A stretch of 64,000 nucleotides of DNA from Lysinibacillus xylanilyticus (lineage in GTDB: Bacteria; Bacillota; Bacilli; Bacillales_A; Planococcaceae). Shown here one piece after another: positions 28,182 through 38,241 of this stretch (position 1 is its first letter; each line of letters starts with the position of its first letter). Under the pieces are notes generated by a model. That model was not told the DNA's origin, made no database searches, and worked only from the letters and a program-made list of their open reading frames with translations. The DNA is taken from assembly GCF_001708185.1 (NCBI RefSeq), contig NZ_MDDN01000002.1, positions 310,001 to 374,000 on the forward strand. Direction: 5' to 3'. The translations under genes and the position numbers were made by a program.

Positions 28182-31088
28182 TTAATTTGTGATTGTCGCA
28201 GTTTTTAAAGCAATAATTTTACCATCTTTATCATATGCTATAAACTCTATTTCATCATTCACTTTGAAGTCCTGCATCGTTTGAACTGGTTTTGTTAGCA
28301 TGTAGACATTATCACTACGCTTCGTCAATTCAAATTGTACATCACCACTTAGAGAAGAGAAACGTACATTTACCTTTTCAACATTTGCACAATTACCATT
28401 AATTCTAGCATTCATTGTAATATTGCCTTTGCGTAATGTGACAGTCGTTTCTTCAAATAAATCTTCAGGATTTACGCAACTTGAAGACGATGTTTTATAT
28501 AAAATTGAATCAATAATTTTTTGGAATACTTGATGTAATTGTAAATTATCAATCGCGTGATAATAAGCGCCACCAGTTTCAGCAGCCAACTGCGTTAAAA
28601 TCACATCATTCACTTGTGATTTTTTGCCCATACTCACTGTATAAACTTTAACGCCTTGCTTCTTGGCATCGTTCAGCACTTTTGTCATCTTCGATTTACT
28701 TGTCTTACCATCTGATACGACAATGATCGCTTTCGAAGTTTTCGTATCATTTGAGAATTTAGACAGTGCTAGTTCTACACCTGCAAAAATATCTGTAGCA
28801 CCCTTCTCTTTTGATGCTTTATACAGATCTTTTTTCAACACATTTTCTGTACTACCTTCTCCAAGTACAGTAGCTTTTGTATTTGTTTCAATAACAATAT
28901 TGTTTTTAGCTTTGAGTTGATCGATGACGTCAATCATTTTCTTACCACGATAATTTGACTGATCCATAGCTTTCATAGACGCAGAGTAATCAACTACGTA
29001 TGCGACCTCCGTTGCTAAAGAAGAAGAATTTTTACTGAAGTAAGGATTAGTGAAGATTTCCTTAGTAAATGTTTTATCTTTTAAATCTTTCAATATTGTT
29101 GCATAACGAGGATCAATTTTATTTACTAATGTTGCTTCAACTTTAGATTTCCCATAAATAACTGAATCGAAGTAAGCTACAGCTGTTCCTGGTCCCCCTG
29201 TTTTATCTAGATAATCCGAAGTATTTGTAACAAATGAAGCTGTTTTCTCAACACCGTTAAATTTAATTTTTACTGTTCCTTGATAGTCAGTAATAGGTTC
29301 TCCACCTGGTCTCACTAATGTAACCATTACTTTTGTATAACGATCTTTACCAGATGGTCTTGATGCCGCGTCCGCACTTTCCTTTAATGCTTCCACTCGT
29401 TTTTTATAGGCTTCTACTTGACCGAGCAATTTCCCACCTTGGTATTTTAATAATACTGTTCGATCATAATTACTCAAACCTGTTAAAATAGCATAGATTT
29501 TCATCACACTATCATAATGCTCTAGCGTCAGTTGTTTTTCCTCTGGCATATAGCTCATAAGTTGAATAATAGAACCAACTGGGTTAATGTTCTCAACCTG
29601 CGAGGCAATCGCATCATCAATTCCTTGAATACGATAAATTGGACGCCCATCCTCTGAAATCATATACATAATTTCTATCGTCTTTTTATCATTAACAGAA
29701 TCTTTTAAGCGTTTTTGAATAATCGTTTCAAATAGCCAGACTGAAATATTGTAGTTTTCAAATTGTAAAATGGCATTTTTATAACCTAATGCAGGATATT
29801 TTTTATCACTACCACCATATTGTAAATAAACATTTTCAACTTTTCCTAAAGCATTCGTTACATTTGTTTGTTGTCCAATACTAAATAGCTTTTCTTCTGG
29901 ATTAATCCAATGGACATTAATTATATTTTCTGTAAAGAACTCTGGTAATTTTTCAAACGGTACATATGGAGGCGTTACACTTCCATTATCATCAGTATTT
30001 GCCGGATCATACACTTGATAATCAATGCGCATTTCTGGCTGAGGCGAATAATGTACTTGTGCATTTAGTTTTTCACCCTCAAGACATTTCATAGCAGGGT
30101 CTGTGTTGTTAATAAGCTCAAACGAAATTGTATCACGTACAGATTTTGTTAGTTTTGGCGCAATAACAATTGCAGATACAGTTGAGCCGTCTGATTGTAC
30201 ATTACGAACAGCTTCACCTGATGTGTCAACGATTTTTGCACCATATGATGAAGTTACACGGAATGTGTAAGACTTATCGTCAGGAATTGGATCTCCTTTA
30301 CAAGTCTTTAAAGATACAGTAATTAGCGTTGAATCTTGGTCATTTGCGATTAAATTTGGTTTTTCAATATCGATACTTTGTAGTGCATTATTGACATACT
30401 TTGGTCCAGTAAAATCATTAGAATTGTCCTTCGGCTCTTCAAAGTCTGCGTTGTTTGAGCCCATGAAGCCTGGTGGTAAAGTGATTTTATCGTTATCACG
30501 GCCCGCTGCAGTACGTTTTAATCCTTGTACAGCAAAGTTGCCGCTTTGCACAGCACGATATAAAAACTCAGCAATATCTCCACGAGTTAGCTTTGTAGAA
30601 GGATTAAAATCGGCAAATGTCTTTTTACCAGTGCTTCCTATTGAAATATCGTTTGTGTATAAATATTGAACTGCCTGAGGCTCATCTAAATCTAAGCCTT
30701 TAAAGGCAGCATATATACGTGCAAACTGTCCGCGTGTAACAGCTTTTGAACGATTGGCTGTAGTATAGGTACCATTAAAAGGTAAATAAAAATCACTATA
30801 AAAATTATAAGCTACACTGTCGTTATATGTTAATGCATAGTTTCGATCAAGCTTTGCAAACATTACGACAAGCTCTCGCTCAGTAATCTGTTCATTAGGT
30901 AAAAAGTTATTAGCGCTATTCAATGAAAGTAAATCATTATCGACTGCCCATGAAATAGCTTTGTAATTGCTATTATTTGTTGGTACATCATTTATTGTCG
31001 TAGCTGCCTGAGTAACCGCTGGAGTTGCTGTCACAAAAACTAGTACGAAACAAAGCAATGATAGAAATGCTTTTTTAGCATATGTCAT
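28182..31088 (-). CDS. Large surface protein with N-terminal SLH domains and C-terminal vWA domain
   Basis: 968-residue exported protein. Signal peptide about 1-28; three SLH repeats about 33-185, each with a TRGE-like motif (ITERELVVMF, VTRGQFARIY, LTRGDIAEFL) for binding secondary cell-wall polymer; Ig-like regions about 240-345 and 585-665; a von Willebrand A domain about 695-865 with an intact MIDAS (Asp700, Ser702, Ser704; Thr765; Asp793); and a C-terminal beta domain. Such proteins are usually adhesins or surface-assembly factors. It lies 17 bases after the preceding SLH gene, so the two are probably co-transcribed. Specific role unknown. Confidence 0.88.
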   Translation of the reverse strand: MTYAKKAFLSLLCFVLVFVTATPAVTQAATTINDVPTNNSNYKAISWAVDNDLLSLNSANNFLPNEQITERELVVMFAKLDRNYALTYNDSVAYNFYSDFYLPFNGTYTTANRSKAVTRGQFARIYAAFKGLDLDEPQAVQYLYTNDISIGSTGKKTFADFNPSTKLTRGDIAEFLYRAVQSGNFAVQGLKRTAAGRDNDKITLPPGFMGSNNADFEEPKDNSNDFTGPKYVNNALQSIDIEKPNLIANDQDSTLITVSLKTCKGDPIPDDKSYTFRVTSSYGAKIVDTSGEAVRNVQSDGSTVSAIVIAPKLTKSVRDTISFELINNTDPAMKCLEGEKLNAQVHYSPQPEMRIDYQVYDPANTDDNGSVTPPYVPFEKLPEFFTENIINVHWINPEEKLFSIGQQTNVTNALGKVENVYLQYGGSDKKYPALGYKNAILQFENYNISVWLFETIIQKRLKDSVNDKKTIEIMYMISEDGRPIYRIQGIDDAIASQVENINPVGSIIQLMSYMPEEKQLTLEHYDSVMKIYAILTGLSNYDRTVLLKYQGGKLLGQVEAYKKRVEALKESADAASRPSGKDRYTKVMVTLVRPGGEPITDYQGTVKIKFNGVEKTASFVTNTSDYLDKTGGPGTAVAYFDSVIYGKSKVEATLVNKIDPRYATILKDLKDKTFTKEIFTNPYFSKNSSSLATEVAYVVDYSASMKAMDQSNYRGKKMIDVIDQLKAKNNIVIETNTKATVLGEGSTENVLKKDLYKASKEKGATDIFAGVELALSKFSNDTKTSKAIIVVSDGKTSKSKMTKVLNDAKKQGVKVYTVSMGKKSQVNDVILTQLAAETGGAYYHAIDNLQLHQVFQKIIDSILYKTSSSSCVNPEDLFEETTVTLRKGNITMNARINGNCANVEKVNVRFSSLSGDVQFELTKRSDNVYMLTKPVQTMQDFKVNDEIEFIAYDKDGKIIALKTATITN

Positions 31089-31105
31089 TTGTTTCAGTCC
31101 TTTCT

Positions 31106-32557
31106 TTAATTAAAGAACAAGATGTCGTCGCGATAGTTTTGTTTTAAGTCGTTTTCTAAATATTTTAAGAAACGTTCTAATGCTACAGATGCTTGCGCTC
31201 GCGTTAACTCTTGGTTTGGATTAAAACGACCTGTTACAGAGTCACCAGTCATTAACCCTAATTCATTTGCAATGTAAATACCGTCTTTAGCGTACGGTGG
31301 AATTTGTGCATCATCCTTAAATTTTGTTACATAACCTGGGTCTGGCGCTTTGTTTTCAAGTCCTAATGCACGCACAAAAATCGTAGCGGCTTGGGCACGT
31401 GTAATTGGATTATCTGGTTTAAAATACTCTGGCGTCACACCTTTAATAATTCCCTTTTTAACCGCAGATTCAATATAGGCATAATCTTTTAAAGAAGGTT
31501 TCACATCTTTAAAGATACTTGTAGCCGTTGTTTTTTTCGATTTTTTTTCTTCCATAACACGCAAGTCAACTGCCTTACCAATGGCTGTTGTAAAATCAAT
31601 TCGCTTCATTGGTGTATTTGGCGAGAAGAAGTTACTTGCATCAGAATAAATACCTAATGAGTATAATTTTTCAATAGCTCCCTTAGCGTAATGATTTGTT
31701 AAATCACGGAACTTAGGAATAATTAAACGTTCAATTGTTGGCATATATTCTTTGTCTAAGTTAACTGTACCTTTTTGTCCAGAGGCTAAATCATACGTAT
31801 ATTCAGAAATTATATCCTTGTTACTAACAACTGCATAGCCTCCATCAAAGCTACCTAAACTCCCTAGATTTTCCTCGTAGTTTAGTACACGTGATTTACT
31901 TGTAGATAATCGATTTTTAACATGACTTGTCTTACCATCACTATAATTATATACAGATTCTGTAATTTGCGTTTCTGTTGCTCCCCAGAAGTTTTCATAG
32001 CCCGCATGTCGACTATCCGTATCAATCGTTACAGTATTTTTGACTGCATTTTTCCCAGTCCCAGTTTGATAAGCATATGTTTTTCTCGAAATCACATTCC
32101 CTGAGTAATAATCAGAGGCTGCACGATTGTCCGTTACTGTACCTTGAGAAAATTGGTAATCTACCAATGTGTATGTTATTTTCCCAACAACAATTTTCTC
32201 TGTATACTTTTTCACTACACCATTCGATGTTTTTTGACCAATCGAAGCATGATCTACAACATCAGATTCATATGCAATATTTCGTGTCAGTGTAGCACCA
32301 TTACTCGCTGTAAGCTTTAAACTATGTGTTTCAGTTACCTTACCTTTAGATTCTTTTTGTGAAATTTTAATGTCTTTACTAGTGCCTTTAAATATAATAG
32401 GTGTTCCTGTAATAAAAACAGCTTCCTCATATGTATACTCATTTTTTACTGCACCTGTTGTTTCTAATGTAGCAGCTGATGCATTTACTGGGATCGTCAT
32501 TCCAATAACTACAAAAGCAAGAACAACTAACATGAATTTAGATAAATGTTTTCGCAT
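31106..32557 (-). CDS. Secreted protein with three C-terminal SLH domains
   Basis: 483 residues: signal peptide about 1-29 (cleavage near ASA-A), an unrecognised Tyr/Thr/Ser-rich beta-type region about 30-275 with recurrent TYTLVDYQ/ISEYTYDL-like strands, then three SLH repeats (about 280-335, 345-400, 410-465; MKRIDFTTAI, ITRAQAATIF, LTRAQASVAL). The SLH domains should anchor it to the wall. The N-terminal region matches no family I know. Downstream neighbour is the SLH-vWA gene. Confidence 0.85.
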   Translation of the reverse strand: MRKHLSKFMLVVLAFVVIGMTIPVNASAATLETTGAVKNEYTYEEAVFITGTPIIFKGTSKDIKISQKESKGKVTETHSLKLTASNGATLTRNIAYESDVVDHASIGQKTSNGVVKKYTEKIVVGKITYTLVDYQFSQGTVTDNRAASDYYSGNVISRKTYAYQTGTGKNAVKNTVTIDTDSRHAGYENFWGATETQITESVYNYSDGKTSHVKNRLSTSKSRVLNYEENLGSLGSFDGGYAVVSNKDIISEYTYDLASGQKGTVNLDKEYMPTIERLIIPKFRDLTNHYAKGAIEKLYSLGIYSDASNFFSPNTPMKRIDFTTAIGKAVDLRVMEEKKSKKTTATSIFKDVKPSLKDYAYIESAVKKGIIKGVTPEYFKPDNPITRAQAATIFVRALGLENKAPDPGYVTKFKDDAQIPPYAKDGIYIANELGLMTGDSVTGRFNPNQELTRAQASVALERFLKYLENDLKQNYRDDILFFN

Positions 32558-32638
32558 TCGTTTTTGTGTCCCTCTCTTTCATTCAAATGCATACTTCATA
32601 TACGAAGTTGTCAAATATGTTATTCAACTCAAACTTAA

Positions 32639-32720
32639 AATCTGCTCGTCTTCTGCAAGTATGCTTTTACGTTTCACATAACTAAAATAAAGAATACTAT
32701 TTGCAGAAGATTTGCAGATT
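32639..32720 (-). repeat. Imperfect 20-bp inverted repeat in the surface-gene cluster
   Basis: AATCTGCTCGTCTTCTGCAA (32639-32658) and its inverted partner at 32701-32720 match at 17 of 20 positions around a 42-base loop. It lies right after the stop of the 557-residue gene and before the SLH gene; it may act as terminator, attenuator or processing site. Confidence 0.6.
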
Positions 32721-32727
32721 CTATTTA

Positions 32728-34401
32728 TTAATCAACTAATACAAAATGAGCTTTGCCAAAACGATCTGATAATACTACTAAACGATCAGCTGGTTTTAAA
32801 TCCGATGGTTGAATAACTTTACCAGCTTTAATAAGCGTAGCTTGGTTAATATTCATATCTACCATTTCCCCTGCTTCATACCATCGACCATTTTGCCATT
32901 GACTAACGCTCTTCACATTAATCGTAGCTGGATATGTCGATTTTACTGACTGTAGTTTACCAGTTAACATCAATGGTGCAACAGGCTTAGCTTTATTAAG
33001 AATATGAAGGGCCTGTACATGTCCATCTTTCACATAGAAGTAACCATATTCACCTTCAGATAAATGAAGCTCAATATCAGGGACTACACTATATGTTTTG
33101 TTTCCATCATCGACCATTGCCTTCGTTGAATTACTAACTGACAGTACAGTACGATCTGTTTTCTTGAAAACATTTGACTCGATCTTCATTGCGTCATCGA
33201 TTTCAATTAAATAGCCGTCCGCTTGTGATAAACGTCCATAATATAATTCATGACCTGATAAGTTTGGTGACATAAAGCTGTCACTTGTTACTTGAACAAC
33301 TTGTGCATAATGATCGCGCGCAGCGCCGTCTGAAATAACAAAAGCCGTACCATAAGCCATCAATCCAGTAGGTTCGATTAAACGACCATTTCGAATTAAT
33401 ATCGTTCCATCGTGGAAGTACAATGTACCTGCCGATTTAAGTTTTAATAATTTATATTCTGTATCTACAGAAAGCATAGGCTCATAATAAGTACGCTCGT
33501 TATTTTTCAAAACAACAATCTTCTCAATGACTTCTTTGCCGAATTGTTTAACGGTCGCATAGTATGCTTCACTGCCAATATAATTTTTTAGTTGGCCTTT
33601 TTCAATCTTTGTATTTCCAACATAAATCGGTACCTTTGATGAAAAATCCATCGTTGATAAAGCTGTTGTTGTGCTTGAGCCAAATTGCCAATTTACAAAT
33701 GCATGTTGATTTTTTACAGTTAACTTATTTGTATTGGCATTAACTGCTTGTATTTCACCTTTATATAGGTTTTCAACTAATGTACCTGTCTCACTAATTT
33801 CTATTTTTGTGACAATGGATGTATTTGGGTTTTTAAGATTAAGTTTTACTCGATCCCCTACGTACAGTGCACTAATATCGACAGCTGAAGAGTTCTTTTG
33901 ATAAGTTGTATCTTTATTGATATAGTAGGTTGTTTCCTCCCCAATATCTGGCTTCAGCGTAATGAATAACCCATTTGGATCGATACTTGTCACTACTCCA
34001 GCAAGTTTTTTAGTATTTTGTCCAACTGGTGTAGATTCTGTTTCTTTTTCTTTTTCTGCTGTGGTATTGGAAGTACCTCGTAGCTCAACAACACTTCGAA
34101 GGGAAATATCCGCTTCTACTTTCATACCCATCTTAAATCCTTCAATTGTTGTTACTGTATTATTAATATACAGACGGGCATTATCATTTATATTGTATGT
34201 AACTGTACGACCGCTATCATTTTGCAAAGTAATTTTACTAAGCTTTTTTTCTATTACTCCATTAGAATTTGCATATTCCGAAAATGTTACATCAACAAAA
34301 GTCCCAGTTACCATTTGCTCAGCATGCGCTGTTTGATTTGATGAAAATCCGAGAACCGTTAGAAATAAAATCAGTAATATGTATGGAATTTTCTTCAACA
34401 A
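32728..34401 (-). CDS. Secreted beta-rich protein of unknown function
   Basis: 557 residues with a signal peptide (about 1-27). The rest is mostly short beta segments in which a pattern of the type GxVxxIDxxGLxITL recurs (about residues 32, 133, 213 and 475), suggesting tandem small OB/barrel-like domains; a Glu/Thr-rich linker lies near 115-130. No SLH domain and no catalytic motif. TTG start at 34401 behind AAAGGAGGCGGG. It is first in a same-strand run with two SLH proteins, so a joint surface role is inferred from position only. Confidence 0.7.
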   Translation of the reverse strand: MLKKIPYILLILFLTVLGFSSNQTAHAEQMVTGTFVDVTFSEYANSNGVIEKKLSKITLQNDSGRTVTYNINDNARLYINNTVTTIEGFKMGMKVEADISLRSVVELRGTSNTTAEKEKETESTPVGQNTKKLAGVVTSIDPNGLFITLKPDIGEETTYYINKDTTYQKNSSAVDISALYVGDRVKLNLKNPNTSIVTKIEISETGTLVENLYKGEIQAVNANTNKLTVKNQHAFVNWQFGSSTTTALSTMDFSSKVPIYVGNTKIEKGQLKNYIGSEAYYATVKQFGKEVIEKIVVLKNNERTYYEPMLSVDTEYKLLKLKSAGTLYFHDGTILIRNGRLIEPTGLMAYGTAFVISDGAARDHYAQVVQVTSDSFMSPNLSGHELYYGRLSQADGYLIEIDDAMKIESNVFKKTDRTVLSVSNSTKAMVDDGNKTYSVVPDIELHLSEGEYGYFYVKDGHVQALHILNKAKPVAPLMLTGKLQSVKSTYPATINVKSVSQWQNGRWYEAGEMVDMNINQATLIKAGKVIQPSDLKPADRLVVLSDRFGKAHFVLVD

Positions 34402-34564
34402 ATCCCGCCTCCTTTAAAAGTTGCTATTTATACAGTATATCGTATTATTGGTAGTTTTTCCTATTAAAAAAGTTACAAATTAGCATATTGTCCTTTCTTT
34501 ATAACAGCTACCATTAGATATAAAGATAGAGGTAGCTTCTAACTTCAAGCTACCTTTTCCTTCA

Positions 34565-34738
34565 TCACACTTGAATGTCAATTGTATGTCCAGATGTCGG
34601 ATGTGGAGCATCTAACATTTCAACTAACTGTTCAGAATTTTGTTGCTGCATGTCCATAGCTTGCTTTGTTACAGCTAGCGATACGTTTTGCATTAAAGTC
34701 GCTTGATTCATTGCAATTGATAAAGCCGCGATATCCAT
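34565..34738 (-). CDS. yjfB: YjfB family putative motility protein
   Basis: 57-residue protein starting MDIAALSIAMNQATLMQNVS and ending HPTSGHTIDIQV, close to the YjfB family (regulated with flagellar genes in B. subtilis, function unknown). ATG at 34738 is preferred over a GTG at 34747 because AGGAGG overlaps the GTG. No other motility gene is near. Confidence 0.85.
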   Translation of the reverse strand: MDIAALSIAMNQATLMQNVSLAVTKQAMDMQQQNSEQLVEMLDAPHPTSGHTIDIQV

Positions 34739-34856
34739 ATAGTCCACCTCCTATCTGATTTATCGGCCAAATGTTTCAATCATCAAGCGATTTCCCCTTT
34801 TTTCTACATAATTTTCTGTTGCTCTCGCTACTGGGAACCTCCACAACTTTCGTAAC

Positions 34857-34907
34857 AAAAAAAAAAACATCTACTGTCCTAAATATTAGACGCAATAGAT
34901 GTTTTTT
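34857..34907. terminator. Hairpin terminator between yjfB and engB
   Basis: ACATCTA / TAGATGT stem extended by A/T tracts (about ten A on the left, seven T on the right), so it could work in both directions. It probably ends the clpX-lonA-engB side transcripts on the minus strand. Confidence 0.65.
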
Positions 34908-34929
34908 TATCTTCATTTAGCAGATCTTT

Positions 34930-34967
34930 TCTGTGCGAAAGCGAAGCGACAGCAACAAAATGTTTTA
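34930..34967 (+). repeat. Solo copy of the 37-bp GCGAAAGC repeat
   Basis: Matches the 27951-28090 unit with a few substitutions (GCGAAGCGACAGCAACAAAA in the middle), same orientation, about 7 kb away. Confidence 0.85.
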
Positions 34968-35043
34968 GTAGCAAAAGGAAAGCCTCAGTTACAGAGGACT
35001 CCTACCTCTAAAGGTGGTAAGTTGAAATGTGGAATAGTTCCTT

Positions 35044-35083
35044 TTTCAATGGATGTCCAAACACCTACTGCATGAAGATAAAT
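35044..35083 (-). repeat. Copy of the TTATCTTCATTCAGTAG repeat
   Basis: On the minus strand TTTATCTTCATGCAGTAG then GTGTTTGGACATCCATTGAA, near-identical to one arm and loop of the 39889-39940 palindrome but lacking the second arm. Confidence 0.7.
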
Positions 35084-35101
35084 ATCCTCCGAAGGATAGC
35101 A

Positions 35102-35683
35102 TTACATTTTATTTTCGATAGTACGCCAAGCTTCTTCAAAGCCAATTCCTTTTTCTGAAGAAAAGACAATAATTGGATCATTTTTCTCCATATCTAGCGT
35201 TTCTTTCACGATTTTTTTATGCTTATCCCATTTACCTTTTGGAATTTTATCTGCCTTTGTTGCAATGATAATACAAGGAATATTGTAATGCTTTAAAAAA
35301 TCATACATCAAACGATCATCAGCTGTAGGGGGATGACGTAAATCAACAATTTGTACGACTGCCTTTAATTCATTGCGCCCTGTAAAATAGCGCTCGATCA
35401 TTTTTCCCCATGCTTCACGCTCAGTCTTTGAAACCTTTGCATAACCATAGCCCGGAACATCTACGAAAAACAACTGTTCTTCGATTTTGTAAAAATTAAG
35501 CGTTTGTGTTTTTCCGGGTTTAGAAGAAATACGTGCTAAAGCTTTACGACCGATCATTCGGTTAATGAAGGAAGATTTCCCTACATTTGAACGACCGGCT
35601 AGTGCAAATTCTGGCAGTCCATCTTCTGGATATTGGTCTGGTCTTACAGCACTTATGACCATTTCGACATTATGGACTTTCAT
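35102..35683 (-). CDS. engB: Ribosome biogenesis GTPase EngB/YsxC
   Basis: Essential GTPase acting in late 50S subunit assembly. 193 residues with G1 [10 protein letters not shown]3 [10 protein letters not shown]4 TKADKIPKG and G5 [11 protein letters not shown] at 35683 is chosen because it gives the normal N-terminus ([13 protein letters not shown]) and follows GGAGG, four bases after the lonA stop, so the pair is co-transcribed as in B. subtilis. Confidence 0.96.
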   Translation of the reverse strand: MKVHNVEMVISAVRPDQYPEDGLPEFALAGRSNVGKSSFINRMIGRKALARISSKPGKTQTLNFYKIEEQLFFVDVPGYGYAKVSKTEREAWGKMIERYFTGRNELKAVVQIVDLRHPPTADDRLMYDFLKHYNIPCIIIATKADKIPKGKWDKHKKIVKETLDMEKNDPIIVFSSEKGIGFEEAWRTIENKM

Positions 35684-35687
35684 GTTC

Positions 35688-38012
35688 TTAAAAACCTCCG
35701 TCCAGTGCATAGGCCAATACTTCATCAGCCGATGACACTAGTTTAAATGTTAGTTGTTCGCGTACACTCTCAGGAATATCTTCAATATCTCGCTCATTAT
35801 CTTTTGGACAAATAATTGTTGTTAAGCCCGCTCGATGTGCACTGAGTGTTTTTTCCTTTAAGCCACCAATTGGCAACACACGTCCGCGTAATGTAATTTC
35901 ACCCGTCATGCCAACCTCACGGCGTATTGGTCGATGTAACATTGCGGAAACAATTGCGGTTGCCATTGTAATACCTGCTGAAGGTCCATCTTTTGGCACA
36001 GCTCCTTCAGGAACGTGAATATGAATATCATGTGTTTCAAAATATTCTGCATCCACTTTTAGCTCTTCCATCTTTGTACGGACATACGATAAAGCCGTTT
36101 GAGCAGATTCCTTCATGACATCGCCTAGCTTCCCAGTCAGCTGCAATTTCCCTTTACCAGGTGTTAATGATACCTCAATTTGCAATGTATCACCACCCAC
36201 AGTTGTATAAGCAAGCCCCGTAGCTACACCGACTTGATTTTCCTTCTCTGCTTGTCCATAACGGAAGCGATGTTTGCCTAGTAATTCTTCTAGTGACTTT
36301 GAGCTAACTGTTACTCGTTTCTTCTCACCTGAAACGATAATCTTAGCAATTTTACGACATAGTGTTGCGATTTGACGCTCTAGTCCTCGGACTCCTGCTT
36401 CACGTGAATAATAACGAATAATATCTATTACCGCTTCATCTTTAATAATAACTTGTGTTTTTTTCAAGCCATGCTCTTTTAATTGTTTTGGTATTAAATG
36501 GTTTATTGTTATTTGCACCTTTTCAATTTCTGTATAACCAGCAATTGAAATTACTTCCATACGATCTAGTAACGGTCCAGGAATTGTACTTAAATCATTG
36601 GCAGTTGCAATAAATAATACATTTGATAAATCGTAAGGTTCTTCGATGTAATGATCGCTAAATGTATTATTTTGGGCTGGATCTAAAACTTCAAGCATTG
36701 CTGCTGCAGGATCTCCCCTGAAATCATTAGACATTTTATCAATTTCGTCTAGTAAGAACACGGGATTAATCGTCCCTGCCTTTTTCATACCTTGGATAAT
36801 ACGACCTGGCATTGCCCCAACATACGTACGACGATGACCACGAATTTCTGATTCATCACGTACCCCACCTAATGAAATACGGATAAATTTACGATCCAAG
36901 CTTTCCGCAATAGATCGAGCTAACGACGTTTTACCGACACCTGGAGGGCCAGCTAAACATAATATTGGTCCACGTAACGAGTTTTTCAACTGTCGTACAG
37001 CCAAATATTCCAATACACGTTCTTTTACTTTTTCTAAACCATCATGATCACGATTTAAAATGTTTTCTGCATGTTCGATATTCATACGGTCTTCAGTCGC
37101 ATTTGTCCATGGTAGCGCTACAATCCAATCAATGTAGTTTCGGATTACGCCACTTTCCGCACTAGCTCCTGGTAACTTTTCATAGCGATCTAACTCTTTA
37201 AGCACTGCTTCTTTCGTTGATTCAGGCATTCCTGTTTCGTCAATACGCTTACGTAATTCAGCTACTTCGCCAGTTTTTCCTTCACGATCCCCTAGCTCTG
37301 TTTGAATAGCTTTCATTTGTTCACGTAAATAATATTCTTTTTGCGTACGTTCCATAGATTGCTTAACTTTTGTACTAATTTTCTTCTCAAGATCAAGCAC
37401 TTCTTGCTCGTCGTGCAAACGAATAATTAAATGATCTAGACGTTTTTTGACACTGAGCATCTCCAATACTTCTTGTTTATCAGCAATCTTAATTGGCAAA
37501 TGTGATGCAATGATGTCTGCTAAACGACCTGGCTCTTCAATGTCTACCACAGTATTAATGGTTTCAGATGTAATCTTATTAGAGGCTTTCGCGTATTTTT
37601 CGAAATACGTTAACAACGTGCGCATTAAAGCCTGTGTTTCAACATCCTTATCGATTGGTTCTTCCTTAACATCGATGTCTACAACCGTATATTTTTCCAA
37701 CGCTTGATAGTTACTCCACGAAGCACGGGCTACACCTTCCACTAAAATACGCAGTGTTCCATTTGGTAATTTTAGCATCTGCTTAACATATGCAATCGTG
37801 CCAATTGTATATAAATCTTGTTCATCAGGCTGTTCATCATGCATTTCTTTTTGTGTTACCAATAATATCAATTGGTCCTCTAACATTGCCTGTTCTAGCG
37901 CTGCTACAGAACGATTTCTACCCACATCAATATGTAACACCATCGACGGGTATACTAAAAGTCCACGTAAAGGCAATAATGGTACATTTGTTGTTTTTTG
38001 TATTGTCACCAT
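35688..38012 (-). CDS. lonA: ATP-dependent protease LonA
   Basis: Cytoplasmic quality-control protease. 774 residues, the length of B. subtilis LonA: N-terminal substrate-binding domain, AAA+ module with Walker [12 protein letters not shown] and Walker [10 protein letters not shown], and a C-terminal protease domain with the Ser/Lys dyad in [10 protein letters not shown] and [13 protein letters not shown] at 38012 gives the canonical start [17 protein letters not shown]. The lonB gene that lies between clpX and lonA in B. subtilis is absent. Confidence 0.97.
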   Translation of the reverse strand: MVTIQKTTNVPLLPLRGLLVYPSMVLHIDVGRNRSVAALEQAMLEDQLILLVTQKEMHDEQPDEQDLYTIGTIAYVKQMLKLPNGTLRILVEGVARASWSNYQALEKYTVVDIDVKEEPIDKDVETQALMRTLLTYFEKYAKASNKITSETINTVVDIEEPGRLADIIASHLPIKIADKQEVLEMLSVKKRLDHLIIRLHDEQEVLDLEKKISTKVKQSMERTQKEYYLREQMKAIQTELGDREGKTGEVAELRKRIDETGMPESTKEAVLKELDRYEKLPGASAESGVIRNYIDWIVALPWTNATEDRMNIEHAENILNRDHDGLEKVKERVLEYLAVRQLKNSLRGPILCLAGPPGVGKTSLARSIAESLDRKFIRISLGGVRDESEIRGHRRTYVGAMPGRIIQGMKKAGTINPVFLLDEIDKMSNDFRGDPAAAMLEVLDPAQNNTFSDHYIEEPYDLSNVLFIATANDLSTIPGPLLDRMEVISIAGYTEIEKVQITINHLIPKQLKEHGLKKTQVIIKDEAVIDIIRYYSREAGVRGLERQIATLCRKIAKIIVSGEKKRVTVSSKSLEELLGKHRFRYGQAEKENQVGVATGLAYTTVGGDTLQIEVSLTPGKGKLQLTGKLGDVMKESAQTALSYVRTKMEELKVDAEYFETHDIHIHVPEGAVPKDGPSAGITMATAIVSAMLHRPIRREVGMTGEITLRGRVLPIGGLKEKTLSAHRAGLTTIICPKDNERDIEDIPESVREQLTFKLVSSADEVLAYALDGGF

Positions 38013-38058
38013 GCGGGTATTCACCTCCGTCAAAATTTTCTTGTTCACATCCCGCGCT

Positions 38059-38093
38059 ACTAGTATGTGTCTAAAAAGTCGATTCACACTAGT
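38059..38093 (-). promoter_or_regulatory. Inverted repeat upstream of lonA
   Basis: ACTAGTATGTG (38059-38069) and CACACTAGT (38085-38093) are inverted around 15 bases, about 50-80 bases ahead of the lonA start. Could be an operator; no CtsR or CIRCE site is seen. Confidence 0.35.
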
Positions 38094-38147
38094 TTATCAA
38101 GCGAGCCAAAAATTTCATTTTTTATAGCCGGCTTTATGTATGAATGA

Positions 38148-38198
38148 ATAAAAAGCTGACTATCGATATGTGCGAATATTGCACAATCGAAGTCAGCT
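38148..38198 (-). terminator. Rho-independent terminator of clpX
   Basis: Long stem AGCTGACTTCGATTGTGC pairing with GCACATATCGATAGTCAGCT (some mismatches), followed on the minus strand by TTTTTATT. About 45 bases past the clpX stop. Confidence 0.85.
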
Positions 38199-38241
38199 AA
38201 ATTACTCTTTATCTCATAACAATAGACAGCCACGCTGTTCG

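Larger units (their letters stand above)
34739..35101. other. Intergenic region with terminator and repeat copies
   Basis: Contains a T-rich hairpin (34857-34907), a solo copy of the 37-bp repeat (34930-34967) and a copy of the TTATCTTCATTCAGTAG repeat (35044-35083). No gene seen. Confidence 0.7.
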
